64,000 nucleotides of DNA from Planctomycetota bacterium. GTDB taxonomy: Bacteria > Planctomycetota > Planctomycetia > Pirellulales > Lacipirellulaceae. The translations under genes were made by a program, and so were the position numbers. Below, piece by piece: positions 1-8,412 of the stretch. The notes below the pieces were generated by a model. The model saw nothing but the letters and a program-made list of their open reading frames with translations. It did no database searches and was not told where the DNA came from. The stretch is from assembly GCA_013152205.1 (NCBI GenBank), contig JAADGV010000009.1:36301-100300 (forward strand). Direction: 5' to 3'. Position 1 is the first letter of the stretch. The number at the start of each line of letters is the position of its first letter.

Positions 1-13
1 TCTGGGAAAAGGC

Positions 14-56
14 AAAAAAACAGGGGCTGGGCTTCGCTAGGAAACCCAACCCCTGG
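14..56 (-). terminator. Rho-independent terminator of the YTV gene
   Basis: Read on the minus strand, a stem built on CAGGGG..CCCCTG with a loop of about a dozen bases is followed by a run of seven T. It lies just past the stop codon of the YTV gene, in the right orientation to end its transcript. Confidence 0.6.
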
Positions 57-92
57 TGTCAGTTCTTCGTTAATCGAAAGTCGTCCGTGCTA

Positions 93-1559
93 TCAGCCTC
101 CGCAACCACAAGCAGGTGCAGCAGCGGCACATCCGCCTCCACAGCTACCACAAGCAGCAGGAACTTCGCATTGAACTTCCTTCTCAACCATCTTGCAGAC
201 GCGAACTTCAACCTGCTTCTCGACCTGGACTGGCACGCAAACCGTGTAAGTCTGGGTCTTTTCTTCAGGCACACACTCGTAACGGCAAACCGTGTAAGTG
301 CGAGTACGCTCTTCTGGCTTGCAGACGGTGTACTGTACTTCCTTCGACTTCTCTTCGCATACGATTTTGCAAACCTTGTACTCGCGGGTACGAGTCTCGG
401 TGCGGCACTTGCGAACGCAAACTGTACGGGTGCGTTCTTCGGGTACCATCGTGCAAACTTTGTAGGTGCAAGTACGAGTCTCGGGACGGCATTTACGAAC
501 GCAAACGGTGCGGGTGCGATCTTCTGATACCATCTTGCAAACCTTGACGGTCTTTTCGCGAGATTCCGTGCGGCACTTGCGAACACAAACCGTACGAGTA
601 CGCTCTTCCTGACGTGTCAGGCAAACGTTGTAGGTGTAAGGAACTTCCTCGGTAACACATTTGTAAGTGGTGCAAGGAACTTCTTTTTGCTCGCAAGTTG
701 GAACCCAAACTCGCTTGCTGCAAGTACGAGTTACAGGAGCACAACCACCACACGCATCACCACAACCACCACAGGCACTGCCACTACCACCGCCACAGGC
801 GTTGCTGCCGCAGCCACCGCAGCCCGAGGCGACTTCCGTAGTTTGAGTTTCCCAATGTCCACCACGAACGGTGATGGTTTTCATCGTCGTTTCGGCAACA
901 CGCTTAGTAACGTTGCGAGTTCCCTGACGCTCTTCCGTATACGGCACACAAACTGTGTACTTCTGCTCAAGATTTTCGGTATAAGGAACTTGAACCGTAT
1001 AGCTAACGGTCTTGTCCTCATACGAAGGCACCATCACGGTGTACTTCTGCTCAACGTTCTCTGTGTAAGGAACCTGAACCGTGTATTCCCGAGTCTTCTC
1101 TTCGTAGGTTGGCACCATCACGGTGTAAGTCTGTTCGACGTTCTCCGTGTAAGGAACATTCACGGTGTATTCGCAAGACTTGGTTTCCCAAACTGGTTTC
1201 CGAACGGTGTAGTTAACCGTCTTCGTCAGAGTCTCAGGCACCATGACGGTGTACGTCTGAGTCTTTTCTTCCTTCACTGGAACCATCTTGTTCACAGTGT
1301 AAGTTCGAGTACGCTGTTCCTTCTTGTACTCTGTGCATGTCACCGTGCGAGTCTCGGTGACATAAGTCGGAACCATAACCGTCTGCGTTCCGCAATCGCC
1401 GCAAGCAGCGGTTTCGCAACCACCACAGGCAGGTGCTTCGCAACAGCTGCTAGCTTTCTTGCAGCACTTTTTTCTAAACAAACCGGCGGACGCGTCGTCC
1501 GATACTCCAGCAAACAACAATCCGAATGCCGGCAGCAAACACAGTGCGCGACGCAACAT
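93..1559 (-). CDS. YTV-repeat cysteine-rich cell-wall protein
   Basis: A 488-residue secreted protein. Residues 1-25 form a Sec signal peptide ending in Ala-Ser-Ala-Gly. A Cys-rich stretch (about 30-60) leads into about 190 residues of cysteine-free YTV repeats (YTVMVP, YTVQVPYTEN) with a period near 22 residues. A Gly/Cys linker (about 255-285) precedes a second repeat block in which nearly every unit carries Cys (three ERTRTVCVRKC units). The tail is again Gly/Cys. YTV proteins are known from Rhodopirellula as insoluble, probably disulfide-linked cell-wall proteins, so a structural envelope role is inferred. A strong AGGAGG lies upstream of the ATG, and a terminator follows the stop. The gene stands alone. 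Confidence 0.9.
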   Translation of the reverse strand: MLRRALCLLPAFGLLFAGVSDDASAGLFRKKCCKKASSCCEAPACGGCETAACGDCGTQTVMVPTYVTETRTVTCTEYKKEQRTRTYTVNKMVPVKEEKTQTYTVMVPETLTKTVNYTVRKPVWETKSCEYTVNVPYTENVEQTYTVMVPTYEEKTREYTVQVPYTENVEQKYTVMVPSYEDKTVSYTVQVPYTENLEQKYTVCVPYTEERQGTRNVTKRVAETTMKTITVRGGHWETQTTEVASGCGGCGSNACGGGSGSACGGCGDACGGCAPVTRTCSKRVWVPTCEQKEVPCTTYKCVTEEVPYTYNVCLTRQEERTRTVCVRKCRTESREKTVKVCKMVSEDRTRTVCVRKCRPETRTCTYKVCTMVPEERTRTVCVRKCRTETRTREYKVCKIVCEEKSKEVQYTVCKPEERTRTYTVCRYECVPEEKTQTYTVCVPVQVEKQVEVRVCKMVEKEVQCEVPAACGSCGGGCAAAAPACGCGG

Positions 1560-2120
1560 GACAAAACCCTCCTACAACGATGAAAAACAATGAAACAGTC
1601 CAGGATTTTAGGCCTACATACCACGTACGCAGACCAGTGCCAAATCCAGCCATTAAAGTCACTTTAAGAAAGATGGGGTAAACAGAGATTCTACCCCCTA
1701 CCTTGCGGGTTGCAACGGTTTTGCACGGTCATTTCCTGAAAAAGGTCATGTTTTCCCTGATGTCGTACCCATCTTCCACCGGAATCACGCAATTTGCTTC
1801 ACCGGCCGTTCCAATAACCAAGCCCCCTCTTTGGGATGGCTATCAATCCTGAGATAGGGTAGCTCGCGTTTCTGCGTACGGCAAAGCGATCGAGAAGAAA
1901 TTGCCAATACACCGCACGAGAACTGCAAAATCATGTTAGCCGCAGGCGGAAGCTGCGGTCGAGTCTGAAAAAACCGCGGCTTCCACCTGCGGCTACAACC
2001 GAACTAGTGACTTTGCAGTTCACCTACCTTACCCCGTTTTGGCCGCAAAAGAGAACCGACCCAGCGCAGCACTCCACGAGAGAAGCAATCTTGAATTTCG
2101 CGTCTTGCCGCCTCGAGCGG
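1560..2120. other. Intergenic region with one nested palindrome
   Basis: No gene is seen here. The right part holds a nested palindrome at 1921-2020. The left part should carry the minus-strand promoter of the YTV gene, but no clear -35/-10 pair was recognised. Confidence 0.5.
1921..2020. repeat. Nested palindrome
   Basis: The inner arms 1937-1958 and 1974-1995 (starting TAGCCGCAGG) match in 20 of 22 positions around a 15-nt loop. The outer arms AACTGCAAA (1921-1929) and TTTGCAGTT (2012-2020) are perfect. The palindrome-inside-palindrome layout is shared with 12613-12921, 16054-16198 and 54009-54237. Confidence 0.7.
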
Positions 2121-2846
2121 CTACTTGCCGATAATCTCTAGCAACTCGATATCAAAAATCAGGGTGCTGCCTGCTTCAATCGGTGGGCCGGGGGGATTGT
2201 TGCCGTAGGCCAACTCGGCAGGGATATACAACTGCCATTTGTCGCCCACCTTCATCATTTGCAATGCCTCGGTCCAACCTGAAATCACCCGATTCACTGG
2301 GAATTGCGAGGGCCCACCGTGGTTTGCCGACGCATCAAACTCGGTCCCATCAATCAGAGTGCCCCGATAGTGGCAGCTCACAACATCGGCAGGACCTGGC
2401 GTCGCGCCATCGCCCGACTCAATCACCTTGTATTGCAAGCCTGTTTTAGTAACTTTGACGCCGTCTTTGTCTTTATTCTCGGCCAGAAATTCTTCGCCCA
2501 TTTGTTTGTTTTCCATACCTTGCGACTGTTGCCGCACCCTCGCTTTCTCTTGCATGTGCATTTGAAGTTGTTGTAGCGCCATCGCGCATGTTTTCTTGTC
2601 GTATCGATGCTTCACTTTCTCGTCGCTCATTCCATCTTGTAGACCCGCTAGCAAACTGTCTAGGTCGAGTTGCACCTCGTTGGAATGGAAATTTTTGCCA
2701 ATGTCCATACCGATGGCATAGCTGTATTGGTGGACGTCGGGCGCTTGTGCGGCAGGTTGCCCCTGGGGCAGATCTTCATGGGCAACTACCCAAGCAGCTG
2801 CAACAAACAACAGCAGGCAACTAGTAGAGACGATGACCTTTTTCAT
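2121..2846 (-). CDS. FKBP-type peptidyl-prolyl cis-trans isomerase, exported
   Basis: 241 residues. An N-terminal hydrophobic signal (3-20) is followed by an FkpA/Mip-like helical dimerisation region (about 38-125, Gln/Met/Lys-rich) and an FKBP catalytic domain (about 135-240). The FKBP core shows GTEFDAS, VISGWTEAL, GDKWQLYIP and LAYG. Such enzymes catalyse prolyl isomerisation and act as folding helpers outside the cytoplasm. The frame is open 75 codons further upstream, but the ATG at 2846 is preferred: an AAGGAG lies 8 nt before it and the signal peptide starts there. Transcribed divergently from the DUF1559 gene. Confidence 0.88.
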   Translation of the reverse strand: MKKVIVSTSCLLLFVAAAWVVAHEDLPQGQPAAQAPDVHQYSYAIGMDIGKNFHSNEVQLDLDSLLAGLQDGMSDEKVKHRYDKKTCAMALQQLQMHMQEKARVRQQSQGMENKQMGEEFLAENKDKDGVKVTKTGLQYKVIESGDGATPGPADVVSCHYRGTLIDGTEFDASANHGGPSQFPVNRVISGWTEALQMMKVGDKWQLYIPAELAYGNNPPGPPIEAGSTLIFDIELLEIIGK

Positions 2847-3153
2847 GATGAACTCCTTGGAGCTGTAAAATGAGCAGCGGGTTGCGGAACCTACGACGCC
2901 AACGCAACGGACGTATTTTTTGATAGTTTCTGGCAGGGGGCCGTGATTATACTGGTTCTCAGTCCCCTCGCACTCCCAAAAACCACTGTTTTTGGCTTTA
3001 CCAGTCGGAGCGACCACCCTAACTTTGATAATACCCTCAACTCGATTGGCTCGTGCGACGCCAATATTCAAGAGTGCCTATGGGGATAAATCAAGAGCGG
3101 CACAGACGCCTTCCTACGAAGCGAGCGACTTTTTTCCTTGAGAGACATACTAA
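2847..3153. other. Divergent intergenic region
   Basis: About 300 bp between two divergently transcribed genes; it must hold both promoters. No convincing promoter hexamers, operator or repeat was identified. Confidence 0.4.
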
Positions 3154-4263
3154 ATGGTTCTTTGCTCAGCTTCACGCCGGCTTGTTTTCCGTAGACCATC
3201 GTCCAAGCATGGTTTTACGCTGATCGAGCTTTTGGTGGTAATCGCAATCATTGGTGTATTGGTCTCGATGCTACTACCCGCGATCCAAGCGGCCCGCGAA
3301 GCAGCGCGACGAGTACAATGCGCCAACAGTCTACATCAGATTGCAGTTGCCACCATGAGCTACGAATCGAACATTGGGGCCTTGCCACCATCAGCGATCC
3401 TAGAGCAAGAGACACGAACCTACCTAGAAAGTAGTTTTCCGGTTGTCGATCATCAATCCGGAAAGCAGTTTAGTTGGATCGTCACTCTCCTACCGTATTT
3501 GGAGCAGCAAAACTTATACGAACAGTTCGATCTATCCGCCACGGTTTTTGAGCAGGAAAAGAATCCGCAATCACAGCTCATCTCCGGCCTGATGTGCCCT
3601 AGCGACGAAGCGCACTTGCGCTACTTTGTCGATGCAGAGCTAACTCAAGGAAAACGCTTTGCCAAAGGCAACTACGCCGCCTTTGTCAGTCCGTATCACA
3701 TCGACATGCAGCTTGTTTACCCAGGGGCCTTGGTTGTCACAGGACAAACTTTGAATCGCATCGAAGACGGTTTGTCTCACACACTCGTGTTTACCGAAGT
3801 GCGCACTTTGGACTCACAGCAAGATGAGCGGGGGGCTTGGGCCTTGCCTTGGGCGGGGACCACTATCCTTTCCTTTGATATGCACCACAAGTGTGAACCC
3901 ATTGATGGGAGGCGGAGGGTCTTTTGTCCCGAAGATCGCCAGTTTCGCGCCAACCCCATTAGCCTCGGGTACACTCAGACGCCCAATAGTAGTGGTCGAG
4001 TCGTGGATATCTTGCATCTTTGCGAGAGGGGAAGTGCGTTACAGAGGCAAGCAGATATCGAAGGCATGCCTTGCTTAAAATGGAATGGAAACATAGGTAG
4101 GCTTGGCTACTATTCCGCTTCTCCGCGCAGCTTGCATCCAGGCGGAGTGAACGTCGCTTACCTGGATGGACGTACTAGCTTCGTTGTCGACGAGGTTGAT
4201 GAATTCAGCATGGCCTATCGAATCAGCATCAACGATGGTCAGGTCGGCGACTACGAGGACTGA
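3154..4263 (+). CDS. DUF1559 protein with prepilin-type N-terminus
   Basis: 369 residues. A type IV prepilin signal is clear: basic leader, Gly20|Phe21 cleavage site, then FTLIELLVVIAIIG with Glu25 at the +5 position, and a hydrophobic helix. The AAREAARRVQCANSL segment and the C-terminal HPGGVNVAYLDGR motif are typical of DUF1559, a family greatly expanded in planctomycetes. It is expected to be processed by a prepilin peptidase and anchored as a pseudopilin-like surface protein; its substrate is unknown. The start at 3154 gives a 19-residue leader. A small membrane protein gene follows after 6 nt, probably co-transcribed. Confidence 0.9.
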   Translation: MVLCSASRRLVFRRPSSKHGFTLIELLVVIAIIGVLVSMLLPAIQAAREAARRVQCANSLHQIAVATMSYESNIGALPPSAILEQETRTYLESSFPVVDHQSGKQFSWIVTLLPYLEQQNLYEQFDLSATVFEQEKNPQSQLISGLMCPSDEAHLRYFVDAELTQGKRFAKGNYAAFVSPYHIDMQLVYPGALVVTGQTLNRIEDGLSHTLVFTEVRTLDSQQDERGAWALPWAGTTILSFDMHHKCEPIDGRRRVFCPEDRQFRANPISLGYTQTPNSSGRVVDILHLCERGSALQRQADIEGMPCLKWNGNIGRLGYYSASPRSLHPGGVNVAYLDGRTSFVVDEVDEFSMAYRISINDGQVGDYED

Positions 4264-4269
4264 TCAAAT

Positions 4270-4662
4270 ATGGGCGAAAAAAACAGCGACGCTTCTGATG
4301 CTAGGCGATCCTTGGTGTGTATCCTCTTGATTGCCTTTGGCATCGTGCTGATTCTTGCGTCGTGGACGCCCTTAGGCCGCGTCGCCTCCCAAGCAATGTG
4401 GACCAGCGAAGATTCTGCCGCCTATTCGAAGATTCGCCAGCAGAGCCACTACACTGCGTATCAATCACCTGCGAGGGCGGGTATTACCGAAGCCCAGAGA
4501 AAAGCTCAACAAGAGCGATTGAAAACCCAAGCGGAAGCAATGCGAAAAAAATTAGAGCGAGCCCGACAGCAACCACAGCGATGGAGCCAGTATCTACTCT
4601 GGTCTGGAGCACTATTCACGGCCTGCGGTTTTCTTGGCCATATTGCCAACAACCGAGAATAA
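4270..4662 (+). CDS. Small membrane protein of unknown function
   Basis: 130 residues. Two hydrophobic segments (about 14-32 and 110-125) flank a soluble, positively charged, Gln/Arg-rich helical stretch (about 75-105). No family was recognised. It begins 6 nt after the DUF1559 stop, with no strong ribosome binding site, so translational coupling with that gene is likely. It may assist the pseudopilin-like neighbour, but that is inference only. It ends 5 bp from the convergent PEP-CTERM gene. Confidence 0.65.
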   Translation: MGEKNSDASDARRSLVCILLIAFGIVLILASWTPLGRVASQAMWTSEDSAAYSKIRQQSHYTAYQSPARAGITEAQRKAQQERLKTQAEAMRKKLERARQQPQRWSQYLLWSGALFTACGFLGHIANNRE

Positions 4663-4667
4663 CCAAT

Positions 4668-6398
4668 CTAGCAAAGGCAACGAGGTTTTCTCGATCGGCG
4701 AGAGAGAAGCAAGAGCAACATGCCCCCGAAAGCGTGTGCCAAAGTTGCCGGCTCTGGCACCGTGTTTGCTAGTGAAGTCACTGATGGCGTGACGGTGCCA
4801 AAACTACCATCAAGAATTGCGGCATCGATTTCGTCGACATCCCCATCGCCATCGGCATCGCCCATCGCACGTGTGGCACCAAGTAAGGTACCAAAATTAC
4901 TTTGCCAAGCTAAAAAATCCATACCGTCGACATCGCCATCCTCGTCAAAATCGGCCGAGGGGACGTCGAACAATGTGTTGAGCCGCCAGGCCAAGCCAAA
5001 ATCGCGGGCTGAGGCTCCTGATACTCCTGATACTCGCAATGTGTACAAGCCAGGACCAAGATCAGTTTGGTAAATGTGCTCAACATTGTCGACGACACTG
5101 ATGCTGAGGCTCTCTGCGTCGACGAGCGATTCCATGAACGTCGTCGTCGAGTTGTACAAAGCTAAATCGAGATTGGCCAGCGACTCGCTACCCGAGAACG
5201 GTGTATCCCCGTTGGTATCAGTCACTTCCACATTCCAATCCAAAATCACCGAAAGCTCGGGGGCCGTGCTGCCAACGGGAATCTCGAAGTTGTAGAACAG
5301 GTCGTTGCTTGGATTCACGGTTCGATAGTCCCAGCCAGACGAGTCAACCGTTTCGACCGTGGCTCCCGTGACATCCGTGCTGCCCGCCGTTTGCCCGCCT
5401 AGGGTCATCAAATAGCTGTTATAGACGTTCACTTGGCCTGCGCCGTAGGTATCATCCAATGGCTGAGTGGTGGTGCGACTCCAACCGACAAACTCATCTT
5501 TGGTTGCTCCGGCCAACAAAATTGCCTTCATCACTTCCGAATTGGTTGCATCACCGCCGGCAACCGCTTCGTGCAACAAGGTTGCTACGGAACTAAGTAC
5601 GCCGGTCGCTTGGCTGGTGGTTACCACAGGAGCCACGATCTCAGGCTTCAAACGCCCTGGACCATAGAAAGCTCCAGTCAGTCCCGTACTGTGTATTCCA
5701 TCCGAGCGTCCCACCGCGATGGCGTTGTAGCTATGGACAAGTAATTGGGGAAGTGGAGTGGCACTACCGTTGTTAAGCCCGACCATAGCTGTCACGTTGT
5801 CCCGGTCGATCATAAAATCAAACCGCCGCAGGACATTGCGGTCTTGGCTGCCGGAATCAAAAGTTCCGATCCAACTGAAATTTTGGACGCGGAAATTCTG
5901 TGTTTCAGGATCTTGTCCGTTATCCATGTTGAGAACATTTTCGATCCAATCGTTGGCCTCATAGACAGTTACCGCGTTGGCCCCTGCTGCGGGGCTCGAA
6001 TTGCCGAAAAACGAAGAACCCACGACACTGGCAGCATGGCCTGACACGCCGTTGGCGGCCATACCACTGCCGTCGGTAAAGATGATATCCTCAGAAAAGG
6101 GATCACTACCTGCGGTAAACTGTGGATTCGTTGGAACCGGGTAGGTGTCCGGGAAATAGGCTCCGCCACCAGTGGGAGCTTCGACCAAAGAAATCGGCAC
6201 ACCCGCGCCGTTGGGCGTCGAGTTTCCCAACACGCTGACAAGCTGAGTATAGCCGATATCGTCCTTCCAGTCGGCCGCTGCCAAGCAAGAAGCAGCCTGG
6301 GTCGCTACAGCCACCAACAGACTAAGCCAACCAACTTTAACAAGCTTCTTCCCCGCGTATTTTGCAAGCAAAGGAGAAGCCAATATCGAATTCATCAT
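4668..6398 (-). CDS. PEP-CTERM secreted protein with a subtilase-like domain
   Basis: 576 residues. A signal peptide (about 1-42) precedes a region that aligns with S8 subtilases: GAGVPISLVEA (65-74) at the Asp position, SGHAASVVG with His121, and TSQATGVLSSVATLL with Ser262. In this alignment the usual Asp is Glu73, so activity is uncertain. A dockerin-like pair of Asp-rich calcium loops follows (about 483-525). The C-terminus is a PEP-CTERM sorting signal: VPEPAT at 547, a hydrophobic helix, then Arg-rich residues. PEP-CTERM proteins are cut by exosortase at the cell surface. The start at 6398 has no good Shine-Dalgarno sequence. Confidence 0.75.
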   Translation of the reverse strand: MMNSILASPLLAKYAGKKLVKVGWLSLLVAVATQAASCLAAADWKDDIGYTQLVSVLGNSTPNGAGVPISLVEAPTGGGAYFPDTYPVPTNPQFTAGSDPFSEDIIFTDGSGMAANGVSGHAASVVGSSFFGNSSPAAGANAVTVYEANDWIENVLNMDNGQDPETQNFRVQNFSWIGTFDSGSQDRNVLRRFDFMIDRDNVTAMVGLNNGSATPLPQLLVHSYNAIAVGRSDGIHSTGLTGAFYGPGRLKPEIVAPVVTTSQATGVLSSVATLLHEAVAGGDATNSEVMKAILLAGATKDEFVGWSRTTTQPLDDTYGAGQVNVYNSYLMTLGGQTAGSTDVTGATVETVDSSGWDYRTVNPSNDLFYNFEIPVGSTAPELSVILDWNVEVTDTNGDTPFSGSESLANLDLALYNSTTTFMESLVDAESLSISVVDNVEHIYQTDLGPGLYTLRVSGVSGASARDFGLAWRLNTLFDVPSADFDEDGDVDGMDFLAWQSNFGTLLGATRAMGDADGDGDVDEIDAAILDGSFGTVTPSVTSLANTVPEPATLAHAFGGMLLLLLSRRSRKPRCLC

Positions 6399-6976
6399 CT
6401 GGAATAAGCCTTGCCGTGCAGCCCAAAGGCACGCAACCTGCCGACTTACCCGAACGGGCGCGCAACGAACCGTCCGCGATAGTCTTGAAAAGATAGTCTG
6501 TTCCTCGGAAACGAATCCTGAAGGCTACGCCCCAGAATTCTGCACGGCCAGCCCCCGCCGTGCCGCTCTCTGTGTCTGCATTGTCACCTTGATCGGCGAT
6601 TTATTCAAGGTTTTTGGTACCAGATTTTTCTCGGATGTCCAAGAAAATGCTAGCGGAAGGCAGCATCCACTTCGCTCAAGAGATTTTCCGTCAGTCAGTG
6701 CTTGCGGAAATTCGTGTCCTACGAGTCGAGGTAACAACAGTTGGTTCTTCCCACGAAAAGCAGAAAAATAGCTATCTGGCAACGGTTACGAGACAATTCG
6801 GGCGAAATAATGAGATCATCGATCGCACCAATACCCGCACACAAATGGGCCGGATGAGGCAAGCCTGAGTTGTCCAAATGTGCCAACACGCTTAGACTAG
6901 CGGGAATATCCACTGCCTTCCGGACAATAGGTACCAGCATCCCTACCCTGCCCCCTGACCCCACGCGACCTCTGGA
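6399..6976. other. Intergenic region upstream of the cysD operon
   Basis: 578 bp without a convincing gene; the short open frames here show no protein-like composition and disagree with their neighbours. Near the right end TTGTCC (6870-6875), 17 nt, TAGACT (6893-6898) could be a weak cysD promoter. No sulfur riboswitch was recognised. Confidence 0.4.
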
Positions 6977-7888
6977 ATGACCTCTTACAATCTCACCCAT
7001 CTCAAACAGCTCGAAGCCGAGAGTATCCACATCATCCGCGAAGTGGCTGCTGAATTCGACAATCCGGTGATGCTCTATTCGGTTGGCAAAGATTCGGCAG
7101 TCATGGTGCGGCTAGCCGAAAAGGCCTTTTACCCGGCCAAGCCCCCATTTCGGTTGCTGCATGTCGATACGACGTGGAAATTCCGCGAGATGATCGAGTT
7201 CCGTGAAAACCACATTCGCAAAGAACTTGGATGGGATCTGATCGTCTACACCAACAAAGAGGGTGTGAAACAAGGCGTAGGCCCATTCACCCACGGAAGC
7301 GATGTCCATACGGACATCATGAAAACCGACGCCCTCAAACAGGCGCTCAACAAATACCAATTCGACGCCGCCTTTGGGGGTGCCCGACGCGACGAAGAAA
7401 AATCACGCGCCAAAGAACGGGTCTATTCTTTCCGCGACAAAAAACACACGTGGGATCCCAAGAATCAACGCCCCGAATTGTGGAATCTGTACAACGGCAA
7501 GGTACACAAAGGCGAAAGCATCCGCGTCTTTCCGCTCAGCAATTGGACCGAACTCGACGTCTGGCAATACATCCACCTCGAGAAAATTCCGATCGTCCCG
7601 CTTTACTTAGCCGCTAAGCGACCAGTCGTGAACTACGAAGGCACGCTAATCATGGTCGACGACGACCGCATGCCCGCCGAACTCGCCGCACAAGCAGAAG
7701 ATCGGGTCGTCCGCTTCCGCACGCTCGGCTGCTACCCGCTCACAGGGGCCGTGGAATCGACCGCCACAACCCTCCCCGAAATCATCCAAGAGATGCTACT
7801 AGCCACCACTTCCGAACGCCAAGGCCGAGTGATCGACCACGACCAATCCGGCTCGATGGAAGAAAAGAAACGCAAAGGATACTTTTGA
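6977..7888 (+). CDS. cysD: Sulfate adenylyltransferase subunit 2 (CysD)
   Basis: 303 residues, the usual length. The PP-loop SVGKDS (35-40) binds [13 protein letters not shown], the [12 protein letters not shown] segment and the WNLYNGK / [15 protein letters not shown] motifs are all present. CysD adenylylates sulfate to APS, driven by the CysN GTPase; this is the first step of assimilatory sulfate reduction in the cytoplasm. The partner cysNC lies 524 bp downstream, separated by a four-helix-bundle gene and its repeats. The cysD stop codon is already part of the left repeat. Regulation by the Rrf2 protein at 12963-13391 is plausible from context. Confidence 0.96.
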   Translation: MTSYNLTHLKQLEAESIHIIREVAAEFDNPVMLYSVGKDSAVMVRLAEKAFYPAKPPFRLLHVDTTWKFREMIEFRENHIRKELGWDLIVYTNKEGVKQGVGPFTHGSDVHTDIMKTDALKQALNKYQFDAAFGGARRDEEKSRAKERVYSFRDKKHTWDPKNQRPELWNLYNGKVHKGESIRVFPLSNWTELDVWQYIHLEKIPIVPLYLAAKRPVVNYEGTLIMVDDDRMPAELAAQAEDRVVRFRTLGCYPLTGAVESTATTLPEIIQEMLLATTSERQGRVIDHDQSGSMEEKKRKGYF

Positions 7889-7912
7889 ATGACGAAATCC
7901 GAATGACGAATG
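7887..7912 (+). repeat. Left 26-bp arm of the four-helix-bundle cassette (family A)
   Basis: Begins GAATGACGAAATCCGAATGA and is itself a doubled GAATGACGAA unit. It is the perfect reverse complement of 8345-8370. It overlaps the last two bases of the cysD stop codon and ends 4 nt before the ATG of the next gene. Confidence 0.95.
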
Positions 7913-7916
7913 TCAA

Positions 7917-8297
7917 ATGAAGAAGGACGAACAACAAGCCAAGCAAGGCTATGACCTGGAAGAACGAACGGCGATCTTTTCGGAGTCGATCATTGCCTTT
8001 GCCAAACGCATACCCACAGGCCCCGTTACCTCTCCTTTGATAAACCAACTCATTCGTGCTGCGACGAGCGTAGGAGCCAACTATTGCGAAGCCGATGATG
8101 CTGAATCAAAACGGGATTTCCGCCATAAAATCGCCATCAGTCGGAAAGAAGCAAGGGAAACCAAGTATTGGCTGCGTTTGATTGCCAAAGCCTCACCGGA
8201 ACTAAAGGAAGATGCACGAACACTTTGGCAAGAGGCCAAAGAATTGCACCTGATACTCTCAAAGATATACCGTTCAGCCAGCGCTAACTTAAAATAG
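7917..8297 (+). CDS. Four-helix-bundle protein (S23 / 23S rRNA intervening-sequence type)
   Basis: 126 residues, almost wholly helical and charged, with the family core LINQLIRAATSVGANYCEA (41-59) and the KRDFRHKIAISRKEA segment that follows. The family was first seen inside 23S rRNA intervening sequences and is structurally like the Avd accessory protein of diversity-generating retroelements; its biochemical function is not established. Here it splits the cysD-cysNC operon and is flanked by a perfect 26-bp inverted repeat, with no role in sulfur metabolism expected. The ATG follows the left repeat with no clear Shine-Dalgarno sequence. Confidence 0.85.
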   Translation: MKKDEQQAKQGYDLEERTAIFSESIIAFAKRIPTGPVTSPLINQLIRAATSVGANYCEADDAESKRDFRHKIAISRKEARETKYWLRLIAKASPELKEDARTLWQEAKELHLILSKIYRSASANLK

Positions 8298-8344
8298 AAA
8301 AATACTGGATGCAAAACCGAGGTAACGAAATGACACATCTCCGT

Positions 8345-8370
8345 CATTCGTCATTCGGATTTCGTCATTC
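8345..8370 (-). repeat. Right 26-bp arm of the four-helix-bundle cassette (family A)
   Basis: Exact reverse complement of 7887-7912. The pair brackets the four-helix-bundle gene with 432 bp between the arms. The same arm followed by family B recurs in degenerate form at 25831-25915. Confidence 0.95.
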
Positions 8371-8390
8371 CCCAACACATTCCCCCTTCC

Positions 8391-8411
8391 GCAATCCGAA
8401 TTCCGCATTCC
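8391..8411 (+). repeat. Family B repeat directly before cysNC
   Basis: GCAATCCGAATTCCGCATTC type element ending one base before the cysNC ATG. Related copies lie at 25884-25915 and inside the giant uvrA (49013-49043, 51009-51091). Confidence 0.75.
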
Positions 8412-8412
8412 C

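Noticed and set aside
87..1583. Long plus-strand open frames across the YTV gene
   Set aside because: They mirror the repetitive minus-strand gene, have no ribosome binding site and no protein-like features.
6399..6976. Sulfur-responsive riboswitch before cysD
   Set aside because: No SAM-type core or terminator pair was recognised in the leader.
6525..7030. Short open frames upstream of cysD
   Set aside because: Composition is not protein-like, they overlap cysD or one another, and no start signal supports them.
7917..8297. Four-helix-bundle gene as Avd of a diversity-generating retroelement
   Set aside because: No reverse transcriptase and no template/variable repeat pair with adenine-biased differences was seen nearby.
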